From: Streptomyces sp. NRRL WC-3549
GTDB taxonomy: Bacteria; Actinomycetota; Actinomycetes; Streptomycetales; Streptomycetaceae
DNA: 21,393 nucleotides
Direction: 5' to 3'
Assembly: GCF_000721935.1 (NCBI RefSeq)
Contig: NZ_KL585385.1
Location: 77,453 to 98,845, forward strand
The translations under genes and the position numbers were made by a program. The notes beneath the pieces are model-generated. The model was given only the letters and a program-made list of their open reading frames with translations. It searched no databases and was not told the origin of the DNA. This document shows positions 13,787-21,393 of this stretch, piece by piece. Positions within the stretch are counted from its first letter, which is position 1. Every line of letters starts with the position of its first letter.

Positions 13787-15271
13787 GTGGCCGAGCCGGT
13801 GGAGGGACCGACGGACGAACCGTTGAACAGGTGGAACGGGTGGAAAGAACGGCTGGCTCCGGTGCCCGGGGACAGGTCGAACGACCGCCGGTTCGCCGCA
13901 GGCGCCGCGGTGCTGGGCCTGGTCGTCGCCGCCGGTGCCGTCCTGGCCGCCGGCCCCTGGGACTCCGGTCAGCGTAAGGCCGAGCACGACCGGGTGGCCG
14001 CGGTGGAGCACGCGGGTGGCGTACATCACCCCGGGAACCCGCCCGGCGCTCCCCGGCCCGCACCCAGCGCCGCCGCCGTGCTCTCGGCTCTGGGCGAGCC
14101 GTCGGGCCGGACCGACCCGGTCGCCGCGGAGGCCCTGGACGCGGCGCTCACCCCGCTGCTGAAGGCCCCGGGGCTCGGCACCGTGAGCGCCGCCTCGGTC
14201 GTCGACGCCGCCACCGGCGAGCAGGTGTACGCGCACGGGGCCACGACCCCCATGACCCCCGCCTCCACCGTGAAGATCGCCACCGCCGTCGCCGCGCTCT
14301 CCGCCCTGGGCCCCGACCACCGCATCCCGACCACCGTCCGGGTGTCCGAGGACTCCGGGACGGTGACCCTGGTCGGCGGCGGCGACCCCACGCTCGACAA
14401 GGCCGCCCTGCGCTCCCTGGCCGCCGACACGGCGCGGGCCCTGCGCGACGGCGGCGCGGGGAAGGTCCGGCTGACGTACGACACCTCGCGGTACTCCGGG
14501 CCCGCCCTGCATCCCATCGGCCCCAACGAGAACATCGCGCCGGTCAGCGCGCTCATGGTCGAGGAGGGCCGCCTCGACGGCAGCGACCACGGCCCCGCCC
14601 CCCGGACGGCCGATCCCGCCCGGGAAGCCGCCCGCACGTTCGCGGGTCTGCTCCGGGACGCGGGCGCCCCCACCCGTGCCGAGCCCGCGCCGGGCCGGGC
14701 CGGGAGCGGCGCCAGGACGGTCGCCACGCACCTCTCGAAGCCGCTCTCCGCCCTCGTCGAACGGGCCCTGACCAACAGCGACAACGACATCGCGGAGGCC
14801 CTCGTACGGCAGACCGCGCTGAAGGCCGGCGAGCCCGCCTCGTTCGCCGGCGGGCGGCGGGCCGTGACGAGCCGTCTGAAGGAACTTGGCGTGCCGGTGG
14901 CAGGAGCCGAACTCGCCGACGGCAGCGGTCTGAACCGTCAGGACAAGGTGACCGCGGGGCTGCTCACCTCCCTGCTGACGCTCGCCGCGGACCCGGACCG
15001 CCCCGAACTGCGCCCCGTCCTCACCGGCCTGCCGGTCGCCGGCTTCAGCGGCACACTCGGCGACCGCTACCCGGCGACGTCCCGGGCCACCGGTCTCGTA
15101 CGCGCCAAGACGGGCACCCTCACCGGGGTGAACGCCCTGGCCGGTACGGCGGTCGACCCCCGGGGAAGGCTGCTCGCCTTCGCGTTCCTGACCTCGGGCA
15201 CCACATCCCCCGGGGAGGCGGAGAGCTCCCTGGACGCCTTGGCCACCGCGCTCACCCGGGGCGGCCGGTAG
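13787..15271 (+). CDS. dacB: D-alanyl-D-alanine carboxypeptidase/endopeptidase (PBP4, DacB)
   Basis: A 494-residue class C penicillin-binding protein that trims or cleaves peptidoglycan cross-bridges outside the membrane. A cytoplasmic start of about 40 residues precedes one membrane anchor (AAGAAVLGLVVAAGAVLAA), an Ala/Pro-rich linker, and the peptidase S13 domain. The three active-site motifs are present: SxxK at S160-K163 (ASTVKI), SDN at 331-333 (NSDNDIAEAL), and KTG at 441-443 (AKTGTLTG). The usual inserted domains between SxxK and SDN are partly kept (VGGGDPTLD, DTSRYSG). The GTG at 13787 is chosen because AAGGGG stands 10 nt upstream; the frame also reaches back to 13742 without a ribosome site. 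It heads the rightward gene series and is followed 48 bp later by the zinc peptidase gene. Confidence 0.9.
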   Translation: MAEPVEGPTDEPLNRWNGWKERLAPVPGDRSNDRRFAAGAAVLGLVVAAGAVLAAGPWDSGQRKAEHDRVAAVEHAGGVHHPGNPPGAPRPAPSAAAVLSALGEPSGRTDPVAAEALDAALTPLLKAPGLGTVSAASVVDAATGEQVYAHGATTPMTPASTVKIATAVAALSALGPDHRIPTTVRVSEDSGTVTLVGGGDPTLDKAALRSLAADTARALRDGGAGKVRLTYDTSRYSGPALHPIGPNENIAPVSALMVEEGRLDGSDHGPAPRTADPAREAARTFAGLLRDAGAPTRAEPAPGRAGSGARTVATHLSKPLSALVERALTNSDNDIAEALVRQTALKAGEPASFAGGRRAVTSRLKELGVPVAGAELADGSGLNRQDKVTAGLLTSLLTLAADPDRPELRPVLTGLPVAGFSGTLGDRYPATSRATGLVRAKTGTLTGVNALAGTAVDPRGRLLAFAFLTSGTTSPGEAESSLDALATALTRGGR

Positions 15272-15307
15272 GCGGCCGACACCCCTCCGCCGGGCGACCG
15301 CCTCACG

Positions 15308-15313
15308 TACCGT
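15308..15313 (+). promoter_or_regulatory. Putative -10 of a leaderless promoter (metallopeptidase gene)
   Basis: TACCGT ends 6 nt before the ATG at 15320, the same geometry as at 893-898. No ribosome site lies between. The gene may thus be transcribed independently of dacB. Confidence 0.4.
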
Positions 15314-15319
15314 TGACGC

Positions 15320-16459
15320 ATGACGCGCATCGGTGGTGCCGAGATGGTCGACTGGAATCTGGCGGTTGCGACCGCCACCCGGTTCGTACGGCCGGGTCCC
15401 GAGATCAGCCGTGAGGAGGCCCGTGCCGTCGTCGCGGAACTCCGCCGGCATGCGAAGGCCTCGGAGGAGCACGTCCGTTCGTATACCCGAATGATCCCGG
15501 AGGGGCACGAGCCCGAGGACACCCCGGTCCTGGTCGTCGACCGGGCGGGCTGGATCAGGGCCAACGTCGAGGGGTTCCGCGCCCTGCTGGGGCCCCTCCT
15601 GGGGAAGATGCGGGACCGCCGCGGCAACGGCCCCGGCGGGGCGGTGCTGGGCGCCGTCGGCGGCAAGGTGACCGGCGTCGAACTGGGCATGCTCCTGTCG
15701 TTCCTGTCCTCCCGGGTCCTCGGCCAGTACGAGACCTTCGCATCCGCCGGCCGGGACCTCGCCGCCTCCGCCGGCGGCGGCAAGCTGCTGCTGGTCGCCC
15801 CCAACATCGTCCACGTCGAGCGCGAACTGGACGTGGACCCGCACGACTTCAGGCTCTGGGTGGCGCTGCACGAGGAGACCCACCGCACCCAGTTCACCGG
15901 GGTGCCCTGGCTCCGCGACCACCTGCAGGGCGAGATCCAGTCGTTCCTCGACGAGACCGACGTCGATCCGATGACCCTCCTGGAACGCCTCCGTGAGGCC
16001 GCCCAGACCTTCGCGGGCGGCAGCCGGCCCGAGGGCGAGCGCGGGGAGGACGGCGAGGGCGGGCGCAGCATCGTCGAACTCGTCCAGACGCCTGCCCAGC
16101 GCGAGGTCCTGGGCCGGCTCACCGCCGTGATGTCGCTGCTGGAGGGGCACGCGGACTTCGTGATGGACGGGGTGGGACCCGAGGTGGTGGGATCCGTCGC
16201 CGAGATCAGGGAGAAGTTCCAGCAGCGCAGGGCCCGCGGCGCGAGCCGGCTGGACCTGGCCCTGCGCAAGCTCCTGGGCCTCGACGCCAAGCTCCGGCAG
16301 TACCGCGACGGGGAGAAGTTCGTGCGGGCCGTCGTCGAGGAGGTCGGGATGGACGGCTTCAACCGGGTGTGGACCTCGCCCAACACCCTGCCCACGAAGG
16401 CCGAGATCGCCGCCCCCGCGGACTGGGTGGCGCGGGTGCACCGCACGACGGATCAGTGA
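15320..16459 (+). CDS. Zinc-dependent metallopeptidase (DUF2342, F420-associated zincin family)
   Basis: A 379-residue soluble, mostly helical protein. The zincin motif HEETH is at residues 184-188 (LHEETHRTQF). A downstream Glu in LLEGHADFVMDG is the likely third metal ligand. Other family landmarks are the N-terminal DWNLAVATATRFVRPGP, a VDRAGWIRANVEGFR helix, NIVHVERELDVDPHDFRLWVALHE before the zinc site, and the C-terminal FNRVWTSPNTLPT. Actinobacterial members are annotated as zinc-dependent metalloproteases or 'coenzyme F420 biosynthesis associated' proteins; the substrate is unknown. A charged Gly/Glu insert (residues ~235-250) separates the zinc motif from the third ligand. The ATG at 15320 is supported by the leaderless -10 spacing. 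It sits between dacB and tilS, as I recall for Streptomyces. Confidence 0.85.
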   Translation: MTRIGGAEMVDWNLAVATATRFVRPGPEISREEARAVVAELRRHAKASEEHVRSYTRMIPEGHEPEDTPVLVVDRAGWIRANVEGFRALLGPLLGKMRDRRGNGPGGAVLGAVGGKVTGVELGMLLSFLSSRVLGQYETFASAGRDLAASAGGGKLLLVAPNIVHVERELDVDPHDFRLWVALHEETHRTQFTGVPWLRDHLQGEIQSFLDETDVDPMTLLERLREAAQTFAGGSRPEGERGEDGEGGRSIVELVQTPAQREVLGRLTAVMSLLEGHADFVMDGVGPEVVGSVAEIREKFQQRRARGASRLDLALRKLLGLDAKLRQYRDGEKFVRAVVEEVGMDGFNRVWTSPNTLPTKAEIAAPADWVARVHRTTDQ

Positions 16460-16648
16460 CCAAGCCCCGCCCGGTGGCAGAAGATTGTTCCTCCAATCAC
16501 CCATCCGAGGGACCATAGGGGCATGGGAAGGCGTGCAATGCTCGGTGGACAGCTTGGCTCTGTCACCATCGACGCACTCTGAGTGACGGGACGCTCCCGT
16601 GCCCGCACTCCGAGGCGCCCCCCGAAACTCCACCGAAGGGCACCGGAC

Positions 16649-17696
16649 ATGGGTCCCCATCCTGCGGTCGCGGCGATACGCCTGGCGGTCCGCCGCGTAC
16701 TCCACGACGTCGTCTCCGAACACCAGCGCCGCACCGGACAGGCGGGCCGCGCCGAGCTCGCCGAGGCCGGGGCCTGCCCGGCCGGGCGGAGCGGTGCGCT
16801 CCTCGAACGCCCCGATACCCCGCTGGTGCTCGTCGCATGCTCCGGCGGCGCCGATTCGATGGCGCTCGCCTCCGCCCTGGCCTTCGAGGCGCGCAAGCTG
16901 CCCGTCCGGGCCGGCGGCATCACCGTCGACCACAACCTCCAGCCCGGCTCCGGCCTACGTGCCGCCGAGGTCGTCGCCCGGCTCACCGAGATGAGCCTCG
17001 ACCCGGTCGAGGCCGTCGCCGTCCACGTCGGCCGTGACGGCGGGCCCGCTGGACGCCGCCGCCGAACGCCACGGGGCCGCCGCCGTCCTGCTCGGCCACA
17101 CGCGCGACGACCAGGCCGAGACCGTGCTGCTCGGTCTCGCCCGGGGCTCCGGGATCCGCTCGCTGTCCGGGATGGCCGCCGCCTCCGGCCCCGCCGGCCG
17201 CTACCGCCGCCCCTTCCTCCAGCTGGACCGGCAGACCGCGCGCAAGGCCTGCATGGTCCAGTCGCTGTCCGTCTGGGACGACCCCCACAACATCGACCCG
17301 GCCTACACCCGCTCCCGGCTGCGCCACGAGGGCCTGCCCGCCCTGGAGAAGGCGCTGGGCAAAGGCGTCGTGGAAGCCCTGGCACGCACGGCGCAGCTCT
17401 CCCGCGACGACGCGGACGCACTGGACACCTGGGCGACCGAGGCCGCGCGCTCGGTACGCGACGACGACGGACGGCTGGAGTGCGCGGGACTCGCCGTCCT
17501 GCCGCCCGCCGTACGCCGCCGGGTGGTGCGCCGGGCCGTGATCGACGCCGGGTCCCCCGCCGGTTCGCTCTTCGCCCGGCACATCGAGGAAGTCGACCGC
17601 CTCATCACCGACTGGCGCGGCCAGGGTGCCATCAACCTGCCCGGCCGCGTCGAGGTGCGGCGGCAGGGTGGCAGACTGGTCATCCGGCAGAGCTGA
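16649..17696 (+). pseudogene. tilS: tRNA(Ile)-lysidine synthase, frameshifted
   Basis: TilS modifies C34 of the CAU-anticodon tRNA-Ile to lysidine, with ATP and lysine, and is essential in most bacteria. The ATG at 16649 follows GAAGGG (16635-16640) by 8 nt. The first frame carries the ATP-pyrophosphatase loop SGGADS (residues 65-70) and runs to VGRDGGP at 17047. From 17049 the protein continues one frame over: [35 protein letters not shown] through to a TGA at 17694-17696. The family's conserved AAARxxRY segment that should lie between is absent, so about 11 codons less one base (about 32 nt) appear to be lost. All other parts are intact. Either the gene is broken or the assembly dropped a short segment; the latter is more likely for an essential gene. 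Confidence 0.85.
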
Positions 17697-17779
17697 GGCG
17701 CAAGCGGCCAAGGCGCAGGCGAGACGGCCGGTCCGGTCCGGGTGCTCCCCGGGCCCGGCAGGTACAGAAAGAGACGCGG

Positions 17780-18334
17780 GTGAACGAGAAGGACATGGGC
17801 ACCGACCTTCAGTCGGTGCTCCTCACCAAGGAAGAGATCGACGCGAAGCTCGTCGAACTGGCCGCCGAGATCGACACGGAGTACGCGGGCAAGGACCTGC
17901 TCATCGTCGGCGTGCTCAAGGGCGCGGTGATGGTCATGGCGGACCTGGCGCGCGCCCTGTCCACCCCCGTCACCATGGACTGGATGGCCGTCTCCTCGTA
18001 CGGGGCGGGCACCCAGTCGTCCGGCGTCGTCCGGATCCTCAAGGACCTCGACACCGACATCAAGGGCAAGCACGTCCTCATCGTCGAGGACATCATCGAC
18101 TCCGGTCTGACGCTGTCCTGGCTGCTGACCAACCTGGGCTCGCGCGAACCGGCGAGCCTGGAGGTCTGCACCCTGCTCCGCAAGCCGGACGCGGCGAAGG
18201 TCGCGATCGACGTGAAGTGGGTCGGCTTCGACATCCCCAACGAGTTCGTCGTCGGCTACGGCCTCGACTACGGGGAGAAGTACCGCAACCTCCCCTTCGT
18301 CGGCACGCTGGCCCCGCACGTCTACGGCGGCTGA
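17780..18334 (+). CDS. hpt: Hypoxanthine phosphoribosyltransferase
   Basis: A 184-residue purine-salvage enzyme that makes IMP or GMP from hypoxanthine or guanine and PRPP. The family signature is complete: [20 protein letters not shown] near the N-terminus, the flexible-loop region [14 protein letters not shown], the PRPP-binding motif [18 protein letters not shown], and [19 protein letters not shown] near the end. Length is normal. The GTG at 17780 is chosen because GAAAGAGA (17766-17773) stands 6 nt upstream; an ATG at 17795 is an alternative. The gene follows tilS by 83 bp, a pairing common in bacteria, and the tilS-hpt-ftsH order is widely conserved. Because of the tilS frameshift, the frame of hpt is open back into tilS, which could mislead gene callers into a fusion. 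Confidence 0.94.
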   Translation: MNEKDMGTDLQSVLLTKEEIDAKLVELAAEIDTEYAGKDLLIVGVLKGAVMVMADLARALSTPVTMDWMAVSSYGAGTQSSGVVRILKDLDTDIKGKHVLIVEDIIDSGLTLSWLLTNLGSREPASLEVCTLLRKPDAAKVAIDVKWVGFDIPNEFVVGYGLDYGEKYRNLPFVGTLAPHVYGG

Positions 18335-18356
18335 CCTCCGCGCCGGCCCGGCCCGG

Positions 18357-18384
18357 GGCGCCCGGGCACAACCGCCCGGGCGCC
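18357..18384 (+). terminator. Hairpin between hpt and ftsH
   Basis: GGCGCCCGGG (18357-18366) pairs perfectly with CCCGGGCGCC (18375-18384) over an 8-nt loop, 22 bp after the hpt stop. ftsH therefore probably has its own promoter in 18385-18550. Confidence 0.7.
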
Positions 18385-18550
18385 GGGAACCCTCGCGGGC
18401 CCCCCGCCGTTGGAGCCTTCGAAGGCGGGTTTGTCAGATGTCCCCTGCGGTCACGGGTGGCCATGCTGGGGTACCGTCCGAAGAGCAAACTTTTCTCACA
18501 GCAGCATTTACCTACGGGCAGGAGGGACGGGGCGACTTCGCTCCGTATGG

Positions 18551-20608
18551 ATGGACGTGAAGCGATACTTCCGTGGGCCGGTCATGTGGATCGTGCTGGC
18601 CGTCCTCGCCGTGGTCGTGTTGATGCAGGTCGTCGGCTCGTCGGGCGGCTACAAGACGGTGGACACCGGCCAGGTGATCCAGGCGATCAGCAAGAACCAG
18701 GTGGCGCAGGCCAAGCTGACCACCGGTGACGAACAGATCATCAAGATCGAGCTGAAGAACAAGGAAAAGCTCAAGGGCGAGGACGGAAGCAAGTTCCAGG
18801 CGAGCTACATCGGCAACCAGGGTGTCGAGCTCGCCGACACGCTGCAGCAGAAGTTCGAGAGCGGTGACATCGAGAAGGGTTACACCGTCTCGCCGTCGAA
18901 GCAGTCGCCGTTCGTCTCGATCCTGCTGACCCTGCTGCCCTTCGTCCTGATCGTGGTCGTCTTCCTGTTCCTGATGAATCAGATGCAGGGCGGCGGCTCC
19001 AAGGTCATGCAGTTCGGCAAGTCCAAGGCCAAGCTGATCACCAAGGACACCCCGAAGACGACCTTCGCCGACGTGGCGGGATCGGACGAGGCGGTCGAGG
19101 AGCTCCACGAGATCAAGGAGTTCCTCCAGGAGCCGGCGAAGTTCCAGGCCGTGGGAGCCAAGATCCCCAAGGGCGTTCTGCTCTACGGCCCGCCCGGCAC
19201 GGGTAAGACGCTGCTCGCCCGCGCCGTCGCGGGTGAGGCCGGGGTGCCGTTCTACTCGATCTCCGGTTCCGACTTCGTCGAGATGTTCGTCGGTGTGGGT
19301 GCCTCCCGCGTCCGCGACCTCTTCGAGCAGGCCAAGGCGAACGCCCCCGCGATCGTCTTCGTCGACGAGATCGACGCCGTCGGCCGGCACCGCGGTGCCG
19401 GTATGGGCGGCGGTCACGACGAGCGGGAGCAGACGCTCAACCAGCTGCTCGTCGAGATGGACGGCTTCGACGTGAAGGGCGGCGTCATCCTGATCGCCGC
19501 CACCAACCGGCCGGACATCCTGGACCCGGCGCTGCTGCGTCCCGGTCGTTTCGACCGGCAGATCGCCGTGGACCGCCCGGACATGCTGGGCCGCCTCGAA
19601 ATCCTCAAGGTGCACCAGAAGGGCAAGCCGGTCGCGCCCGACGTCGACCTCAACGCGGTCGCCCGCCGTACGCCCGGCTTCACCGGTGCCGACCTGTCGA
19701 ACGTGCTGAACGAGGCGGCGCTCCTGACGGCGCGCAGCAACCAGAAGCTCATCGACAACCACATGCTCGACGAGGCGATCGACCGCGTCGTGGCCGGCCC
19801 GCAGAAGCGGACCCGGATCATGTCCGAGAAGGAGAAGAAGATCACCGCGTACCACGAGGGCGGACACGCCCTGGTCGCGGCGGCTTCCCCCCAGTCGGAC
19901 CCGGTCCACAAGATCACGATCCTCTCCCGCGGACGCGCCCTCGGTTACACGATGGTGCTCCCGGAGGAGGACAAGTACTCCACGACGCGCAACGAGATGC
20001 TCGACCAGCTGGCGTACATGCTGGGTGGGCGCGCGGCCGAGGAGCTGGTCTTCCACGACCCGACGACCGGTGCCGCCAACGACATCGAGAAGGCCACCGC
20101 CACGGCCCGCGCGATGGTCACCCAGTACGGCATGACCGAGCGCCTCGGCGCGATCAAGTTCGGCGGCGACAACACCGAGCCCTTCGTGGGCCGGGAGATG
20201 GGTCACCAGCGCGACTACTCGGAAGAGGTCGCGGCGCTCGTCGACGAAGAGGTCAAGAAGCTCATCGAGACCGCCCACAACGACGCGTGGGAGATCCTCG
20301 TCGAGAACCGCGACATCCTCGACGCGCTGGTCCTCGAACTGCTGGAGAAGGAGACGCTGGGCAAGGAGGAGATCGCCGAGATCTTCGCCCCGATCGTGAA
20401 GCGTCCGGCCCGTCCGGCGTGGACCGGTTCGTCCCGGCGTACCCCCTCGACGCGTCCTCCGGTTCTCTCCCCGAAGGAGCTGGCCCTGACCAACGGCGCC
20501 TCCACCGCCAACGGGTCGGCAGGTACGGAGATCGCTCCGAAGGACATCCTGTCCAAGGAGCCCGGCTCGTCCGCGGAGCCGGGCCGCGAGGACCGTCCCG
20601 AGAGCTGA
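18551..20608 (+). CDS. ftsH: ATP-dependent zinc metalloprotease FtsH
   Basis: A 685-residue membrane AAA+ protease that removes damaged or short-lived membrane and soluble proteins. In order: an N-terminal membrane helix ([18 protein letters not shown]), an extracytoplasmic domain of about 90 residues, a second helix ([20 protein letters not shown]), and the AAA+ module. This has Walker A GPPGTGKT (213-220), the pore-loop [14 protein letters not shown], Walker B IVFVDEID, and [18 protein letters not shown] as second region of homology. The M41 protease domain carries HEGGH (435-439). The tail is Ser/Thr/Pro-rich. The ATG at 18551 matches the family N-terminus [10 protein letters not shown]; the nearest strong ribosome site (GGAGGG, 18521-18526) is 24 nt away, an unusual spacing. 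The transcript ends at hairpins before folE. Confidence 0.97.
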   Translation: MDVKRYFRGPVMWIVLAVLAVVVLMQVVGSSGGYKTVDTGQVIQAISKNQVAQAKLTTGDEQIIKIELKNKEKLKGEDGSKFQASYIGNQGVELADTLQQKFESGDIEKGYTVSPSKQSPFVSILLTLLPFVLIVVVFLFLMNQMQGGGSKVMQFGKSKAKLITKDTPKTTFADVAGSDEAVEELHEIKEFLQEPAKFQAVGAKIPKGVLLYGPPGTGKTLLARAVAGEAGVPFYSISGSDFVEMFVGVGASRVRDLFEQAKANAPAIVFVDEIDAVGRHRGAGMGGGHDEREQTLNQLLVEMDGFDVKGGVILIAATNRPDILDPALLRPGRFDRQIAVDRPDMLGRLEILKVHQKGKPVAPDVDLNAVARRTPGFTGADLSNVLNEAALLTARSNQKLIDNHMLDEAIDRVVAGPQKRTRIMSEKEKKITAYHEGGHALVAAASPQSDPVHKITILSRGRALGYTMVLPEEDKYSTTRNEMLDQLAYMLGGRAAEELVFHDPTTGAANDIEKATATARAMVTQYGMTERLGAIKFGGDNTEPFVGREMGHQRDYSEEVAALVDEEVKKLIETAHNDAWEILVENRDILDALVLELLEKETLGKEEIAEIFAPIVKRPARPAWTGSSRRTPSTRPPVLSPKELALTNGASTANGSAGTEIAPKDILSKEPGSSAEPGREDRPES

Positions 20609-20623
20609 TCACCGGATCGGTGT

Positions 20624-20700
20624 GGCCCCTTTCACGGGGCCCCGCCGAGCCCGGAATGGATGCCGCGCCCCCCAGGTTCTAGCCTGTGGGGGCGCGGCAT
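20624..20700 (+). terminator. Tandem terminator after ftsH
   Basis: A 6-bp hairpin GGCCCC (20624-20629) / GGGGCC (20636-20641) is followed by a large one: ATGCCGCGCCCCC starting at 20660 pairs with the arm ending at 20700, extended by AGG/CCT across a small bulge, around TTCTAG. A short T run (20700-20702) follows, giving an intrinsic-type terminator. Confidence 0.75.
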
Positions 20701-20786
20701 TTCGGTATGCCTGCGCGCGATGCCTGCCGGTTTCCGTGATGTCCGGTGGGCCCGCGCATGCGACAGCACAGAGGAACGAGGCAGAG

Positions 20787-21374
20787 ATGACCGACCCCGT
20801 GACGCTCGACGGGCAGGGTTCGATCGGCGTTTTCGACGAGAAGCGGGCCGAGGCCGCCGTGCGGGAACTCCTCATCGCGGTCGGGGAGGACCCGGACCGC
20901 GAAGGGCTGCGGGAGACGCCGGGGCGGGTGGCGCGGGCGTACAAGGAGATATTCGCGGGGCTCCACCAGGAGCCCGAGGACGTCCTGACGACGACCTTCG
21001 ACCTCGGTCACGACGAGATGGTTCTGGTCAAGGACATCGAGGTGTTCAGCACCTGCGAGCACCACCTGGTGCCGTTCCGCGGGGTCGCGCACGTCGGGTA
21101 CATCCCGGCCACCAGTGGCAAGATCACCGGTCTCTCCAAGCTGGCCCGTCTGGTCGACGTCTACGCCCGGAGGCCGCAGGTCCAGGAGCGGCTGACGACG
21201 CAGGTCGCCGATTCCCTGATGTCGATCCTGGAGCCGCGCGGGGTCATCGTGGTCGTCGAGTGCGAGCACATGTGCATGTCGATGCGGGGGATCCGCAAGC
21301 CGGGAGCCAAGACGATCACCTCGGCCGTCCGCGGCCAGCTGCGCGCCCCGGCCACCCGCGCGGAGGCGATGAGC
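20787..21374 (+). CDS. folE: GTP cyclohydrolase I, 3' truncated by contig end
   Basis: The first enzyme of tetrahydrofolate synthesis, converting GTP to dihydroneopterin triphosphate. 196 native residues are visible, close to full length. The zinc ligands are present: C90 and H93 in STCEHH, and C163 in [35 protein letters not shown] and the N-terminal [14 protein letters not shown] are also typical. The ATG at 20787 has GAGG (20778-20781) 5 nt upstream; the frame extends further up without a ribosome site. After codon 196 (TRAEAMS) the sequence is adapter, which creates a false ending Arg-Cys-Val-stop at 21375-21386. The true end is probably only a few residues further. The gene usually heads the folate operon, which would lie beyond the window. 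Confidence 0.95.
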
Positions 21375-21393
21375 AGATGTGTATAAGAGACAG
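21375..21393 (+). other. Nextera/Tn5 mosaic-end adapter (artefact)
   Basis: The terminal 19 bases AGATGTGTATAAGAGACAG are exactly the transposase mosaic-end sequence of tagmentation libraries. They are library adapter left on the contig end, not genomic DNA, and interrupt folE. Confidence 0.97.

Noticed and set aside
16523..16582. 19-codon ORF (MGRRAMLGGQLGSVTIDAL) upstream of tilS
   Set aside because: No clear ribosome site or promoter and too short to judge; leader-peptide function cannot be supported from sequence alone.
13781..16933. Very long open frame antisense to dacB, the metallopeptidase and tilS
   Set aside because: A product of the extreme third-position GC bias: the translation is low-complexity and Gly/Arg/Gln-rich with no domain, while well-identified genes occupy the other strand.
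16583..18334. Apparent TilS-HPRT fusion in one open frame
   Set aside because: The frame is open only because the tilS frameshift moves it into the hpt frame; the middle ~240 codons are an arginine-rich shadow of the true tilS frame. hpt has its own ribosome site and start at 17780. Real TilS/HprT fusions exist in some Firmicutes, but this is not one.

Overview
The window is about 21.4 kb of very GC-rich DNA with strong G/C bias at third codon positions, GTG and TTG starts, apparently leaderless genes, and protein families typical of Streptomyces or a close relative. It looks like core chromosome. The dacB - zincin - tilS - hpt - ftsH - folE order matches, from memory, the conserved ftsH/folE neighbourhood of streptomycetes. 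The right edge is not biological: the last 19 bases are the Nextera/Tn5 mosaic-end adapter, so this is an untrimmed draft contig end and folE is cut off a few codons early.

Layout, left to right. (1) 1-795: 3' part of a DUF2786 protein. (2) 905-2995: FUSC-type membrane protein with a leaderless-type start. (3) 3157-5506: a WhiJ-like regulatory cassette made of a DUF397 protein, a convergent RsbW-like ATPase and an XRE/DUF5753 regulator. The same 19-bp element lies upstream of both the DUF397 and the ATPase gene, each time oriented toward its gene. (4) 5561-7015: an aldehyde dehydrogenase-like protein whose catalytic Cys is Ser. (5) 7210-7851: PadR regulator, convergent with a glutamate decarboxylase whose 5' end is broken. 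(6) 9294-9760: remnant of a WrbA-type quinone reductase and a possible 49-aa small protein. (7) 9906-11237: DedA membrane protein with a long Pro-Tyr-Gly repeat tail, convergent across a strong hairpin with a ThrE-type exporter. (8) 13209-13715: inorganic pyrophosphatase, divergent from dacB. (9) 13787-21374: dacB, a zinc metallopeptidase, tilS (frameshifted here), hpt, ftsH and folE, a housekeeping series for cell wall, tRNA modification, purine salvage, membrane proteolysis and folate synthesis.

The most unusual points are the matched operator pair around the DUF397/ATPase/XRE cassette, the Cys-to-Ser change in the dehydrogenase, and three genes (gad, wrbA, tilS) that each lack an internal segment and change frame at the gap. 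tilS is normally essential, and the contig also carries an adapter and a G18C7 run, so assembly error must be excluded before any of these is read as real gene decay. No rRNA, tRNA, CRISPR array, insertion sequence or prophage was seen.
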